Shown: positions 44,057 to 53,765, numbered from the stretch's first letter. The stretch is DNA of 64,000 nt from Deinococcus deserti VCD115 (GCF_000020685.1 NC_012529.1:248001-312000), one strand, 5' to 3'. Numbers and translations are program-made. Notes: generated by a model not told the origin, from the sequence alone.

Positions 44057-44926
44057 ATGAAGCCAACCTTTTTCCGTTCCACGCTGCTGACTACTGCTCT
44101 TTGCTTTGCCCTCGGAACCGTGAGTGCGCAGACGACCCCGGCTCCACCGACGACGCCTGCACCGCCTACGACGCCAGCGCCGCCCACCACACCTCCGGCC
44201 ACCCCGACCCCACCGACGGAGGCAGAGCCGCCAGCAACTCCTGAGACGGAGACAACAGACACCACAACCCCCGGCACGGCTGACACCGAACTGCCTGCAC
44301 AAACCACATTTACGCTTGCCTCCGGACCCATCACCCTGCCTTACCTCACGGGAGCCACCCCCGTTCGCAGTGTGGAAACCGTCTCGGGCGTCGCTGTCCT
44401 TTATCGAGGTGCGGTTGCCGACGCTTTTGAGCGTTATGCCGAGGCCCTGACGGCGGCTGGCTTCACAGAAGTGTCGAGCGAAACCATTCCTTTCGCGACC
44501 CCCGCAACAGCCGCCGACGCCTCGGAGGATTCGGAAGGAAGCTCAGCTCCAGCGACGGGTGCTTCGGGCGCCGCGACTGGAGCAGCAGGCGCCGCGGCGC
44601 CAGCGGGGGCCACAGGTACGGCGGGCGGCACTGCGACGGGAGGAGCCACAGGTGGCACAGCCACGGGTACGGGTACCACCGGGAGCGCTGCGGGAGGCAC
44701 AGGGACGGCTGCAGCCGGCGGCACCACCACTGGCGGCACGGACACGGCAGCAACAGACACGGCAAGCGACACGGAAGCGGCAGACGACACGGCAGCCTCT
44801 GCCCAACCAAGCGGCAGAGAGCGTCAGGTCATGATTCTGGAGCGCAACGGTGAACGCATCCGACTCTCGGTCTGGCAGGCCTACGGGGTAACTACAGTTC
44901 TTTTGGCCCGGGTTCCAACCCGGTAG
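44057..44926 (+). CDS. Secreted protein with domain split by low-complexity insertion
   Basis: A 289-residue protein with signal peptide MKPTFFRSTLLTTALCFALGTVSA. A Pro/Thr-rich stalk (repeated TTPAPP) runs to about residue 75. A globular segment (FTLASGPITLPYLTGATPV...YAEALTAAGFTEVSSETI) is interrupted by about 95 residues almost purely Ala, Gly, Thr and Ser (residues 157-255). The fold then appears to resume with RQVMILERNGERIRLSVWQAYGVTTVLLARV. AGGAG precedes ATG 44057. Probably a surface protein; family unknown. Confidence 0.65.
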   Translation: MKPTFFRSTLLTTALCFALGTVSAQTTPAPPTTPAPPTTPAPPTTPPATPTPPTEAEPPATPETETTDTTTPGTADTELPAQTTFTLASGPITLPYLTGATPVRSVETVSGVAVLYRGAVADAFERYAEALTAAGFTEVSSETIPFATPATAADASEDSEGSSAPATGASGAATGAAGAAAPAGATGTAGGTATGGATGGTATGTGTTGSAAGGTGTAAAGGTTTGGTDTAATDTASDTEAADDTAASAQPSGRERQVMILERNGERIRLSVWQAYGVTTVLLARVPTR

Positions 44927-44942
44927 ACAAAAACAGCCGCAG

Positions 44943-44969
44943 GCAGGGCCATGACCGGCCCTGCTTTTT
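44943..44969 (+). terminator. Intrinsic terminator
   Basis: GCAGGGCC (44943-44950) pairs with GGCCCTGC (44957-44964), loop ATGACC, followed by TTTTT. It ends the secreted protein gene 17 nt downstream of its stop. Confidence 0.9.
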
Positions 44970-45052
44970 GCGTTCAGTGGTCCAGTGTGACTGGTCGCTT
45001 GCTGCTGCCGACAAGACAACAGTTCGCACTACGGACCGGTTCTCCGGATGCG

Positions 45053-47935
45053 TTACAGAAGTCTCGTCCTGCTGGCAGGTTTGGCACGTCCAAAGAAATG
45101 ACCCTGGCCCAGGTCACATCCCAGGTGCTTCAAGACACTCAGTTCCTCGTTGGTTTCAATGCCTTCGGCTATAGCCTCCAGGTGCAGACTGCGGGCGAGA
45201 CTCAGAATTGCCTGGACGACGGGAAAGGTAGGAGACGTTTCGCTCAGACCAGTAACGAAGGAACGGTCGATTTTCAGAATATTGATAGGAAGACGTGGCA
45301 GATAACTGAGACTCGAGTAGCCGGTCCCGAAATCATCCACGGAAATCCAGACACCCAGGTCCCGGAGCTGACGCATCCGCCAGACTGATTCTTCTACTTG
45401 ACGCATGATGACTCGTTCTGTCAGCTCCAGTTCCAGTTGTTCTGCGGGAAACCCAGTTTCTTCCAGACAACGGGCAACCGTTTCCACGAAATTTCTGCGC
45501 TCAAACTGAAGTGCGGAAACATTAACGGCGACCCGGAGTTGCGAATGCCCCTGGGCCTGCCACAGCACGCCTTGACGACATGCCTCCTTGAGCACCCACG
45601 CTCCGATGGACTCGATCAGGCCAGTTTCCTCGGCCAGCGGAATAAAGCGTTCTGGCGAGACGGCGCCCAGTTCCTCATGCTGCCACCGGACCAGCGCTTC
45701 GACCCCGGTCAGCTGACCATCGAACAGGCGGATCAGCGGCTGATAGTGCAACTCGAAATCGTTGTGCTCGGCGGCCTGGCGCAAAAACGAAGTGAGCTGA
45801 AAGCGCTCGTACGCACGGCGGTTCATCTCACTGCGGAAAACCGCGAAGCTCATCTTGCGGCTCTTGGCGTGATACATCGCCAGGTCAGCGGTACGGTGCA
45901 GCATTTCAGGGTCGCTACCCCCCTCAGGCGTCAGGGTGATTCCGATCGACGCACTCACCTTAATCTGGCGGTCAACCACGTGCATGGGGTCCGACAGCAC
46001 CTCAGTAATCTGCCGGGCCACCTCCAGAGCGTCAGATTCTGAAGCAAACGGAAGAATGACAGTAAATTCGTCTCCACTGATCCGGGCCACCGTATCGCCG
46101 TGCTGAACACAGCCCTTCAGGCGGCTGGCTATTTCCCGCAGGACCTGATCTCCCGCCTCATGGCCAAGGCTGTCGTTCACACTTTTGAAATTGTCTACAT
46201 CGATAAAGAGAACAGCAAGCTCACCACCCACGTGCTGCGCAGCGTCCAGGGCCCGCTGGAGACTTTCTTCAAACAGCTGCCGGTTGGCCAGCCCAGTCAG
46301 CGCATCGTGTAGCGCCTGATACTTAAGCTGCTCAGTCAGGTGATGATGTTCGACAGCTACGGCCGTGAGATGCCGCGCCTTATCCAGTACCCTCAGCACT
46401 TCCGGGGGCAGCACCCCTGGCGACTTTGCAAAGAGAGTCATGGCCCCAAGCACCGACTGGCCCCCGTCCTTGACCGGAAGTGACACGCAGGCCCGCAGCT
46501 GATGCGGCAGCAGAACCATCTGCCAGTCAGCGTAGGCAGGATCTGTCGTGAGATCCTCTACCATAAGAACTTCTCCGTTCAGAACTGCAGGCCCGCAGAT
46601 CCCGTCATGATCAGGGGCACCGTTGAGTGCCAGGCGCACCTCCGGTGGCAGGCTGGGTGCAGCGTACACCGCCAGTCTGCCGCGTTGCCGCAGGAGCACA
46701 GCGCACACGTAGTCCGGCACCTGTGCCTCGACCATCGTGGCTACCCGGTGAAGGATCTCGGAGAGCGGCTTGCCCTGGACTGTCATTTCCAGGATGGCGT
46801 TGCGGTCTCCCTGAGCCTGCTCTTCGGCCTTCTTGCCCGTGATGTTTTGCATCAGAACCGTCAGCCCAGTGGAGTGAGCGTAGATTTTCAGTCTCAGCCA
46901 GACGTTCAGGGGGGCATAAAACGTTTCGAACTCGCCTTTTCCCTGCGACTGAATGGCTGCTGAGGCCTGCTGATGAAACTCACTGTCCAGAGCGTCTGGG
47001 AACAGTTCCCAGATCACGTGGCCGAGCAGATCAGCGGCTGACCGCTGGACAATCTGCTCGGCCGACGGATTGAGGTAAGTCAGGCGCCATTCGGTATCTA
47101 TGGCCAAGAAGGCCTCCTCGATCCTGGAAAGAATTGCAGTCATCTGCGCTGCTTTTTGTGCGGCCTCCTGCCGGGCGTTCTGCAGATCCGTCAGGTTCCT
47201 GGCAGTCACCAGGATCTGCGCTGGCGTGCCCGTGGCATCCCGCAGGGGCGTCATGACAATGTCCCAGAACCTGAACGCACCTTGCAGGGTGAGGCTGGCC
47301 GCCTCAACGTGGGCTACCTCTCCCCGCCGGACACCTTCCAGGGCCTGTTGGATTTTGGGTTGCGATTCCTCTGACCAGAGGCCTGAGCCGGAAACCGCCT
47401 CCATTGGTCCAATCTGATGTGTTTCCAGCGCCAAGCGGCCTCGTTCGTTGATCCACAACACAGTGCCCTCCAGGCTCAGAACCTGTATGGAATCGGGACT
47501 GTTGGTCAAAAGGGCCTGGGTAAACTCTGCCTGCTCGCGCATGTAGTCTTCCGCCAGCTTGTAGGTGCTGACGTCCTCATGGATCAGCACTGCCCGGCGG
47601 CCCTCATCGAAAGCTGTTACCTGCATCTGAAACCATCGGCGCACTTCTGGACTGTGGCAGGGGTAAACGTGGGTATATATGCTGCGCTGTCCGTCTAAAA
47701 CGCTTCGAATACCACGGGCCACTTCATGGGCTTCCGGCAGGGAACTGGCATCACACACCTTCAGGTAATTTGTGCCCACCGCAGCATCAGCCATCTCCAG
47801 TCCATTCTCGGCACCGAATTTTATCCATGCGTCGTTGACGTCAAGAATCACACCATTCTGATCAAGGATAGCCAGCGTCGAGGGTATGGCTTCGAAAGCT
47901 TCCTGATACATCGTGTCCCGGCCTGTAAGAGCCAC
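45053..47935 (-). CDS. PAS-GAF-GGDEF-EAL cyclic di-GMP protein
   Basis: A 960-residue cytoplasmic protein. Three PAS domains (about 5-120, 130-255, 260-380), a GAF domain (about 395-560), GGDEF (about 570-735) and EAL (740-960). The GGDEF signature is SGDEF and the RxxD inhibitory site is lost (QHGD). The EAL half keeps EALVRW, NVSALQFE, ELTERVIM, DDFGTGYSSL, KIDRSF and AEGIE, so phosphodiesterase activity is likely. Synthesis is possible but unproven. GTG 47935 was chosen because AGGAGG lies 7 nt upstream. Confidence 0.9.
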   Translation of the reverse strand: MALTGRDTMYQEAFEAIPSTLAILDQNGVILDVNDAWIKFGAENGLEMADAAVGTNYLKVCDASSLPEAHEVARGIRSVLDGQRSIYTHVYPCHSPEVRRWFQMQVTAFDEGRRAVLIHEDVSTYKLAEDYMREQAEFTQALLTNSPDSIQVLSLEGTVLWINERGRLALETHQIGPMEAVSGSGLWSEESQPKIQQALEGVRRGEVAHVEAASLTLQGAFRFWDIVMTPLRDATGTPAQILVTARNLTDLQNARQEAAQKAAQMTAILSRIEEAFLAIDTEWRLTYLNPSAEQIVQRSAADLLGHVIWELFPDALDSEFHQQASAAIQSQGKGEFETFYAPLNVWLRLKIYAHSTGLTVLMQNITGKKAEEQAQGDRNAILEMTVQGKPLSEILHRVATMVEAQVPDYVCAVLLRQRGRLAVYAAPSLPPEVRLALNGAPDHDGICGPAVLNGEVLMVEDLTTDPAYADWQMVLLPHQLRACVSLPVKDGGQSVLGAMTLFAKSPGVLPPEVLRVLDKARHLTAVAVEHHHLTEQLKYQALHDALTGLANRQLFEESLQRALDAAQHVGGELAVLFIDVDNFKSVNDSLGHEAGDQVLREIASRLKGCVQHGDTVARISGDEFTVILPFASESDALEVARQITEVLSDPMHVVDRQIKVSASIGITLTPEGGSDPEMLHRTADLAMYHAKSRKMSFAVFRSEMNRRAYERFQLTSFLRQAAEHNDFELHYQPLIRLFDGQLTGVEALVRWQHEELGAVSPERFIPLAEETGLIESIGAWVLKEACRQGVLWQAQGHSQLRVAVNVSALQFERRNFVETVARCLEETGFPAEQLELELTERVIMRQVEESVWRMRQLRDLGVWISVDDFGTGYSSLSYLPRLPINILKIDRSFVTGLSETSPTFPVVQAILSLARSLHLEAIAEGIETNEELSVLKHLGCDLGQGHFFGRAKPASRTRLL

Positions 47936-48491
47936 AACGGTTCCTCCTGTATCCGGTGTAGAACCAGGTGGGGTGCTCAAGCACCTGCTGGAACCACCGA
48001 ATAATGGCTCCAGCATAGTGGGCATCCTGCGCGGCGTGGACCGCCCTGGCGGGGAAAAAGGTTCAGCTACCCACGACTAAGTCAGCCGGAGGCCCGGTCA
48101 TCTCCCGCACGTTGGATTGTGTGCCGAGCACTGGCCATTTTGTGGAAAACCGCTACTCAGCGCATGAAATTCTCATAGGTACGCCAGGGGCAGAGGCAAA
48201 TCCTCTCCCCAAAGCACACGGTTTTTGATTGAGCAGGAGGACGCAGGAACCCCTGGAGACCCTCAAAAGGTCGCTCTGGAGCAACTGTTATTCACGGCTT
48301 CGTACACTTTTTGCCAGCTTATTTAGGGGTTCAATGTCAGGACCAGACAACACAATCCACGCTGATAGCCAGCCTGGTATCTATAGCCAACATTGAGCTT
48401 TCGTTGAACTGAACTTTGTCGAAACTTCAATATCAAAGCCTCTTTAGCTGCCTGCCATGTCACAAAACGCACCTTAGTGGAGGATGCCAAC
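47936..48491. other. Divergent intergenic region
   Basis: About 550 bp between the cyclic di-GMP protein and the degenerate receiver gene. No open frame with coding character. It holds the AGGAGG site of the leftward gene (47945-47950) and an A/T-richer stretch near 48400-48470 suitable for the rightward promoter. No clear repeat. Confidence 0.45.
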
Positions 48492-48908
48492 ATGAACCTT
48501 ACATACCCGCTACTTCTTGTCGAGGGAAACAGGACTGACCGGCTCCTGCTTCAAAAAGCCCTCAGCAAGTGTGGGTATGCATTTGATGCAATGATCTGTG
48601 CTTCTGCGGAAGAAGCTTTGCGGTATCTGGAAACCTCTCCTCTGCCGTCCATGATTATTGCTTCAGTGACTCTTCCTGATATGGAGAGTGAAACTTTCCT
48701 CCATCATCTGGATCTGCATCCGGTGTGGCGGTCACTGCCCGTGGTCCTGTGGGGCCGCCGACATGAACTTCAGGCTCATTCCGGCCACCGGCAGGTATTG
48801 ACCGGGCTGAGCCTGCCTGTCGTCGAAAAGGGCGAGACCCTGGGCGAATACATCAGCGGCCTGTCCACACTGGTCAATGAGTGCATGCCCCAGCGACTGT
48901 CGGCCTGA
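48492..48908 (+). CDS. Degenerate receiver-domain protein
   Basis: A 138-residue protein with the receiver fold outline but without its phosphorylation chemistry. The acidic pair is replaced (LLLVEGNRTDR), the phospho-acceptor position reads IIASVTLPDMES (Ser instead of Asp), and the Thr/Ser position falls in VVLWGRR. The late Lys (VVEKGE) may persist. It probably acts by binding a partner rather than by phosphorylation. GGAGGA precedes ATG 48492. It lies between two cyclic di-GMP genes. Confidence 0.75.
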   Translation: MNLTYPLLLVEGNRTDRLLLQKALSKCGYAFDAMICASAEEALRYLETSPLPSMIIASVTLPDMESETFLHHLDLHPVWRSLPVVLWGRRHELQAHSGHRQVLTGLSLPVVEKGETLGEYISGLSTLVNECMPQRLSA

Positions 48909-49248
48909 GTCTGTTTTAGGCCTGGCGTTTCATACTCCAGGCAAGAACTGGATTTATGCGCTGTGATACGCGCTGCAAAGAAATGAGCGCGTCAACATTC
49001 GTGGCCTGCAGGCTTGGCTGAAATCTGCCAAAGTTGCGCCCGTTATGCCCCTATATAATGGATTTCTCTTGAATGTCACCTGACACTTCTGACAGTTAAG
49101 TGGACCGCGATTTGGTTGTCGCTGGTCAGCTGCAAACGCTGTGTCCATTTATGACGTGACCTGAGTGCAGGCAGGGTATTTAACCTGCACATCAGTTCAT
49201 TACCTTTAGAATGAAAGGCAGAGCGTCAAAGTCGCTTACCCTCAGGAT
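48909..49248. other. Intergenic region
   Basis: About 340 bp. A weak inverted repeat GCCTGG/CCAGGC (48920-48942) follows the degenerate receiver gene. The right end carries the TACCCT box (49237-49242) of the next gene. Nothing else recognised. Confidence 0.4.
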
Positions 49249-50403
49249 GTGGCGGAAAGGGAGACCGTGGACACCCAGAACAGTACCCTCAATGCCAAGG
49301 CTTCGCCACTTATTTCTGCTGACCTGTACAGGACAGTTTCCATTACTCTGCCGATTGTCGCCTTCGCGTTTCTTATTGCCATCGTGTCTGATGTACGGTC
49401 GGGCCAGGAAAATCCTTTTGACCGTGTGGCCCATCCGCTGATGTTTACTGCGCTGCTTGCGCTGGAAACTGTGCTTCTTCTCATGCCGCGCTCGTACCCT
49501 TACGTCACTGGGGCAATGCTTCTTGGAAGTAGCGTCTTTTTTCTCAGCAAGCTGGTTGCCCTGCTGTTCTTCCCCAGCCCTGGCCTGAACGTGCTGGCTG
49601 AATTCACCGAATCCTTTTTCTGGATTCCTGGGATATATCTGCTTGCCTTCTTCACCACACGCCTGGACCGCGCCCGATTGACTGGCCGTCTGTTTGTCCT
49701 GCTGCTCGTGGCGATTTCTGCCGGGTACGGAATCATCAAGTCACCTGACTCGGATCCATCGGTTCTGAACGCCTTGGTTCAGCTTAACCTTGCGAATTGC
49801 ACGCTGTTCGTTCTGTCCGGTATTGTTTACCGTTTTGCCAATCAGCATGTGCGGACGGTCGCCCATGCTCAGAACCTTGAACATCTGGTGTATGTGGACG
49901 CTCTGACCGGTCTTCCCAACCGGCGGCAGCTCGAGCGGACCCTGGAGGAGGCGACGCATATCTCCAACACCACAGGCTTCAGCCTTCTGAGCATTGACCT
50001 GGACGGCTTTAAAAGTATCAACGACACGCTGGGCCATGAGGGGGGCGACCTGGTTCTCCGGGAAGTCGCCAGTCGCCTCCGGGACGCGTGCCGGGCCCGG
50101 GATGTGGTGGTGCGCGTTAGCGGAGATGAGTTTGCGGCCGTGCTTCTGGACAGCAGGGAACCTGAAGCCAGGCTGGTAGCGATGAGATTTCTGGAATCGC
50201 TGGAGCAGCCGCTGATCATTGCGGGACACCCCGTACAGATCAGTGCGAGCGTTGGGGTCAGCATGTTCCCCGAGGACGGTATGGACGCCCCCACCCTGCT
50301 GCGTCACGCGGACCGGGCCATGTACCACGTGAAGCAGAATGGAAAACAGGCGGTACACTTTTTTGCCTCAACCGGGGTAGCTTCCGGCTCACACAACGAC
50401 TGA
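49249..50403 (+). CDS. Membrane diguanylate cyclase
   Basis: A 384-residue protein with about six transmembrane helices in the first 200 residues (ITLPIVAFAFLIAIV, PLMFTALLALETVLLL and others), then a GGDEF domain from about residue 215 (LTGLPNRRQLERTL). The active-site signature is SGDEF near residue 291, with an intact inhibitory RxxD (RARD) five residues before it, so product feedback is expected. It makes cyclic di-GMP at the inner membrane. GTG 49249 is chosen because TACCCT ends 6 nt upstream, a leaderless pattern. A later GTG at 49267 is possible. Confidence 0.9.
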   Translation: MAERETVDTQNSTLNAKASPLISADLYRTVSITLPIVAFAFLIAIVSDVRSGQENPFDRVAHPLMFTALLALETVLLLMPRSYPYVTGAMLLGSSVFFLSKLVALLFFPSPGLNVLAEFTESFFWIPGIYLLAFFTTRLDRARLTGRLFVLLLVAISAGYGIIKSPDSDPSVLNALVQLNLANCTLFVLSGIVYRFANQHVRTVAHAQNLEHLVYVDALTGLPNRRQLERTLEEATHISNTTGFSLLSIDLDGFKSINDTLGHEGGDLVLREVASRLRDACRARDVVVRVSGDEFAAVLLDSREPEARLVAMRFLESLEQPLIIAGHPVQISASVGVSMFPEDGMDAPTLLRHADRAMYHVKQNGKQAVHFFASTGVASGSHND

Positions 50404-50478
50404 CACAAACACGTTGTTTATAGCGTGAATAGCGGATTTCTTTCCGCAAGTACTTTGCAGGCCAGGTACCATGGTGTA

Positions 50479-51066
50479 ATGCGCACACTTCCGGCCTGGC
50501 TGCTGTTTCTCCCTTTCGGCCTGAGCTTTGCCGTGGGCGTCTGGGCCTTACCTCAGCAATCCTCTCGTATACCCATTCACTGGGGCCCCAGCGGTCAACC
50601 CGACCGCTGGGGGAGTCCGCTGGAGGGGCTGTTCATGTTGCCGGGTGTTCTGCTGTTTACGAGTCTGCTGGTTCTGGCCGCGTCTCCCGCCCGACCTACC
50701 TCAGCACCCCTGCTCCGCGTGAGTGTCCTCGGGTTGGGCCTCCTGGCTCTGGCCCACACCACCGCGCAAGCCTTTGGTTGGGACAGTTTCCGCGCCACCA
50801 TGATGGGCCTGGGTGTCCTGTTCATACTGATGGGTCCTGCGCTAGCTCAATCTGAGCCCAGCAGCTTAAGCGGCCCGCCGCTTTCTGCCAGTACGCTCCG
50901 GCGTCTTGGGCGCGCCTGGCTTACCTATGGGACGGCCGTGGTCTTCATGAGTCTGCTGGCCCCACAGGCAAGCTGGATGACCGCGACGGTGCTGCTGGGC
51001 TTGGGCGGTATTCTGCTGTTTGTTGTTCTGGGGGCACGGCACGACCGGCGCCGCACCACCGGCTGA
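50479..51066 (+). CDS. Membrane protein with DUF1648-like N-terminus
   Basis: A 195-residue protein with about five transmembrane helices. The first loop, IPIHWGPSGQPDRWGSPLEG, matches the DUF1648 signature found in SdpI-like immunity proteins and other membrane proteins. The rest is hydrophobic without further motifs. ATG 50479 has a TACCAT box 6 nt upstream (leaderless). It follows the diguanylate cyclase by 75 bp and converges with the SARP-type gene. Function unknown. Confidence 0.7.
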   Translation: MRTLPAWLLFLPFGLSFAVGVWALPQQSSRIPIHWGPSGQPDRWGSPLEGLFMLPGVLLFTSLLVLAASPARPTSAPLLRVSVLGLGLLALAHTTAQAFGWDSFRATMMGLGVLFILMGPALAQSEPSSLSGPPLSASTLRRLGRAWLTYGTAVVFMSLLAPQASWMTATVLLGLGGILLFVVLGARHDRRRTTG

Positions 51067-51228
51067 ACCTTTTAACTCTCCGCTATGGGCGTGAATACCG
51101 GATTGTGGTCCGTCCTCCGGGCGTACCGGGTTTCTTAGAACGACATCAGCCCGACATTTTGCTGCCTGCACTTCAGGCTCAGCCGTCCAGTCAGACAACG
51201 GAATCCATACGTGAGTTCAGCTGAGCAG

Positions 51229-53715
51229 TTACGGGGCTTCAAGATCCTGCCGGGCTTGCTCCAGGTGCCGCCGCTCCTGTTCCGCAGCTTCCTGTTCGCC
51301 GTGCAGTTCATGCCACCGGATCAGATCCATACGGCTGTCCAGGTCCAGGGGATCTGCGGTGATCAGTACCCTCAGGGCGTCACGCCTTCGGGCATCACCG
51401 GCAGGCTGAGCATGGACATGAATTCTCAAGGCGTCGTGCACAAGGCGCTCGGCCTGTTCACGTTCCTCGGGCAATTCGGTCGGCAGGTCTGAAAACACGC
51501 TCAGCGGCGCCGTCATGGGCCGCAGCAGTTCTGCCAGGCGCGCCAGATCCGGCCCGTTGAGTGCGCTGCGCAGCTCATCCAGATCACTATGAACCGGAAA
51601 GAGCATCGACACCTGTCCCCTCTCGGTCGTGACCAGCGGTGTGCCAAAGACACTGCGCAGATGATAAAGGGCCGTTTGCAGGCTTGCCACCGGGTTCTTG
51701 GCCCCAGGCCAGAAGCGCTCGGCCAGCGTTTCGCGGTTCTGGGGCCGCTGTGACAGAGCCAGAGCCACGAGCAACGCCGCGCTCTTGCGGGTTGGAAAGT
51801 CAACCAGCTGCAGTGTCCGCCCAGCATGCTGGACCCGCAACGGACCCAGCGCCTGCACCCGCAGAGGGAACAAAGCGCGTGTCTCCGCGTCCTGGGCCAT
51901 GCTGACCAGGGTGCCGGCCGCGCGGCTGCTCAACAAAGGCAGGTATCCATGCGTCCGGATCAGCTCCAGGGTCTCGGTGAGATCATCCCCGTTGCCCCGT
52001 TCCAGCAGGGCCGTGGCCAATTCCAGCCGGGCCTCTTCGCCACGAGCCTCAGCAATCACCCTGTCCAGATCTCCCTGGCCCTGCAAGGCCGCTTCCAGGT
52101 CGGCACGCAGGCCCAGCTGCCGCGCCCCCTCCAGGGAAACGGCCGCGCGTTCGGGATCACCGGCTTCACGGTAGGCCCGGGCCAGAAGCAACGATGTTTC
52201 AGCATGGAGCGTGCGGTCTGCGGTCTGCACCTGACCCAGCCAGTGCAGGGCCTGTGAGGGCTGACCGCCGTGCAGGGCCAGCAGCGCCTGGACCCGTAAC
52301 GCCCACCCAGCTACGTCGCCGTCGGTTTCCCGGGCACGCATCAACGCCTGGGCCAGATGCAACTCGGATTCGGCACTGACGACATCACCCAGCGCAGCGT
52401 GCACTTCAGCCAGATTGAGGTGAGTCATCGCCGCATCCCGGGGATACCCGGCATACAAGGTCAGCGCCTTGGCATAGGGCGGCAGGGCTTCACGAAGCAG
52501 GCCACGGCCAAACTGCAATCCGCCCAGAGTTTCGAGGCTGCGGGCCTCGCGTTGGGAATCGCCCGCGGCACGAAACGCAGCCACCGCCCGGCCGAGGCTG
52601 AGTTCGGCTTCGGCATGCCGCCCGGTCTGAATAAGCAGAAGAGCGCGGTTCTGACTGGCTTCCCCCGCGGTGACCCCACTGCCTGCTTCGGCAACTTCGA
52701 AGTCGGCCAGGGCACCTTCGGTTGAGCCCCGCATCGCCCGCACCACTCCCCGGGCGTTGTGTACCGTGGCCACCAGGGGCTCCGGCAGGCCGCTCAGTGC
52801 CTGTGAGTACAGCGCCTCAGCTTCGTTCAGATCTCCGGCGCTGCGTGCCAGCAGCCCGGCCAGATACTGTGCAGCCGGTGCCTGACGCCAGTGCTCCGGC
52901 ACGCTGGCCAGTTGCTCCCGCAGCGTCGCTTCACCCTGCCCCGCGCGGGCATTCTGCGCCAGCAGTTCCAGATATTCGCTCCAGGCCTGCGCCGTTGCCA
53001 GGGTGAGCAGAGCCTCCGGCATATGTCCTGCGGCCTGAAGCGCCTGAGCGGCTCGGATTGCCCTTCGTGGGTCCGGGACCGGGGCCAGGGTCCGCCGGAG
53101 CAGTTCAGGAAATGCCCAGCCGCCTGGTGACGGCCACAACCATCCTTCGTCGCTCAGGGTTTCCAGATGATGGCGTTCAACGTCCAGACCATCAGCCACG
53201 GCGGGTGTCACCAGCGCGGCAGCTGCCAGCTGAACGGCAGCAGCCCTGAGAGAGCCAGAAGGCTGGTAAGGAGCGACCAGCACGCTCATCAGCGGATGGC
53301 GGTGCAGTTCCTCGACAGGCGGGAGATTCTCGGTTCCCTGCTGAGCAAGCAGCCGGGCCAGCAGTTCCATGGCCGCCGGCCAGCGGCCGAAGGCAGCGAA
53401 GGTCTGCTGCCGCCAGTCAGGGCTCGCTCCTGACAGGGCAGCATTCCAGTCATCCTCGTCAGGACTGAGGTCACTCATGCTCAGGATCAGGGCAGCGTAA
53501 TGTTCCCCTGACAGGCTGCGCAGGTCCGTGTGTGTCGCAGGGCACCACAGCCAGCGTCTCGCTCCCGGTCCGGGGAGCGCATCCAGTACAGTCCAGCTGG
53601 CCGCGCGTGCCCACTTGCGTAAAGCGGGCTGGCCGGCACCTACTTCAACCGGAGCCACTACGCCGTGCAGACCCTCATGAAGACGCCCTCGCAGCCGGGC
53701 AGGCAGGGTGTCCAT
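51229..53715 (-). CDS. SARP/BTAD-type transcriptional regulator with TPR-like repeats
   Basis: An 828-residue regulator. Residues about 220-600 are helical repeats of TPR type (ALADFEVAEAGSG, RAVAAFRAAGDSQREARSLE, EALPPYAKALTLYAGYPRDA). The C-terminus carries an OmpR-like winged helix (LRVQALGPLRVQHAGRTLQL, RKSAALLVALALSQRPQNRETLAERFWPG) and then a bacterial transcriptional activator domain (from DLDELRSALNG). It has the LuxR/MalT-like length but no P-loop was seen. TATATT lies 6 nt before ATG 53715 (leaderless). It is divergent from the subtilase gene, a plausible target. Confidence 0.82.
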   Translation of the reverse strand: MDTLPARLRGRLHEGLHGVVAPVEVGAGQPALRKWARAASWTVLDALPGPGARRWLWCPATHTDLRSLSGEHYAALILSMSDLSPDEDDWNAALSGASPDWRQQTFAAFGRWPAAMELLARLLAQQGTENLPPVEELHRHPLMSVLVAPYQPSGSLRAAAVQLAAAALVTPAVADGLDVERHHLETLSDEGWLWPSPGGWAFPELLRRTLAPVPDPRRAIRAAQALQAAGHMPEALLTLATAQAWSEYLELLAQNARAGQGEATLREQLASVPEHWRQAPAAQYLAGLLARSAGDLNEAEALYSQALSGLPEPLVATVHNARGVVRAMRGSTEGALADFEVAEAGSGVTAGEASQNRALLLIQTGRHAEAELSLGRAVAAFRAAGDSQREARSLETLGGLQFGRGLLREALPPYAKALTLYAGYPRDAAMTHLNLAEVHAALGDVVSAESELHLAQALMRARETDGDVAGWALRVQALLALHGGQPSQALHWLGQVQTADRTLHAETSLLLARAYREAGDPERAAVSLEGARQLGLRADLEAALQGQGDLDRVIAEARGEEARLELATALLERGNGDDLTETLELIRTHGYLPLLSSRAAGTLVSMAQDAETRALFPLRVQALGPLRVQHAGRTLQLVDFPTRKSAALLVALALSQRPQNRETLAERFWPGAKNPVASLQTALYHLRSVFGTPLVTTERGQVSMLFPVHSDLDELRSALNGPDLARLAELLRPMTAPLSVFSDLPTELPEEREQAERLVHDALRIHVHAQPAGDARRRDALRVLITADPLDLDSRMDLIRWHELHGEQEAAEQERRHLEQARQDLEAP

Positions 53716-53721
53716 CGTTCC

Positions 53722-53765
53722 AATATAACCCTGTGTGCAACGGTATTTTCATTGCGGCCCGCAAT
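53722..53765 (-). promoter_or_regulatory. Leaderless promoter and upstream palindrome of the SARP-type gene
   Basis: TATATT (on the minus strand, 53722-53727) is 6 nt from the start codon. A perfect dyad, ATTGCGG-C-CCGCAAT (53751-53765), sits where a -35 region or operator would be. It may bind the regulator itself or a repressor. Confidence 0.5.

Noticed and set aside
44053..44834. Long valine- or arginine-rich open frames opposite the low-complexity gene
   Set aside because: They are by-products of the repetitive Ala/Gly/Thr codons of the secreted protein gene.
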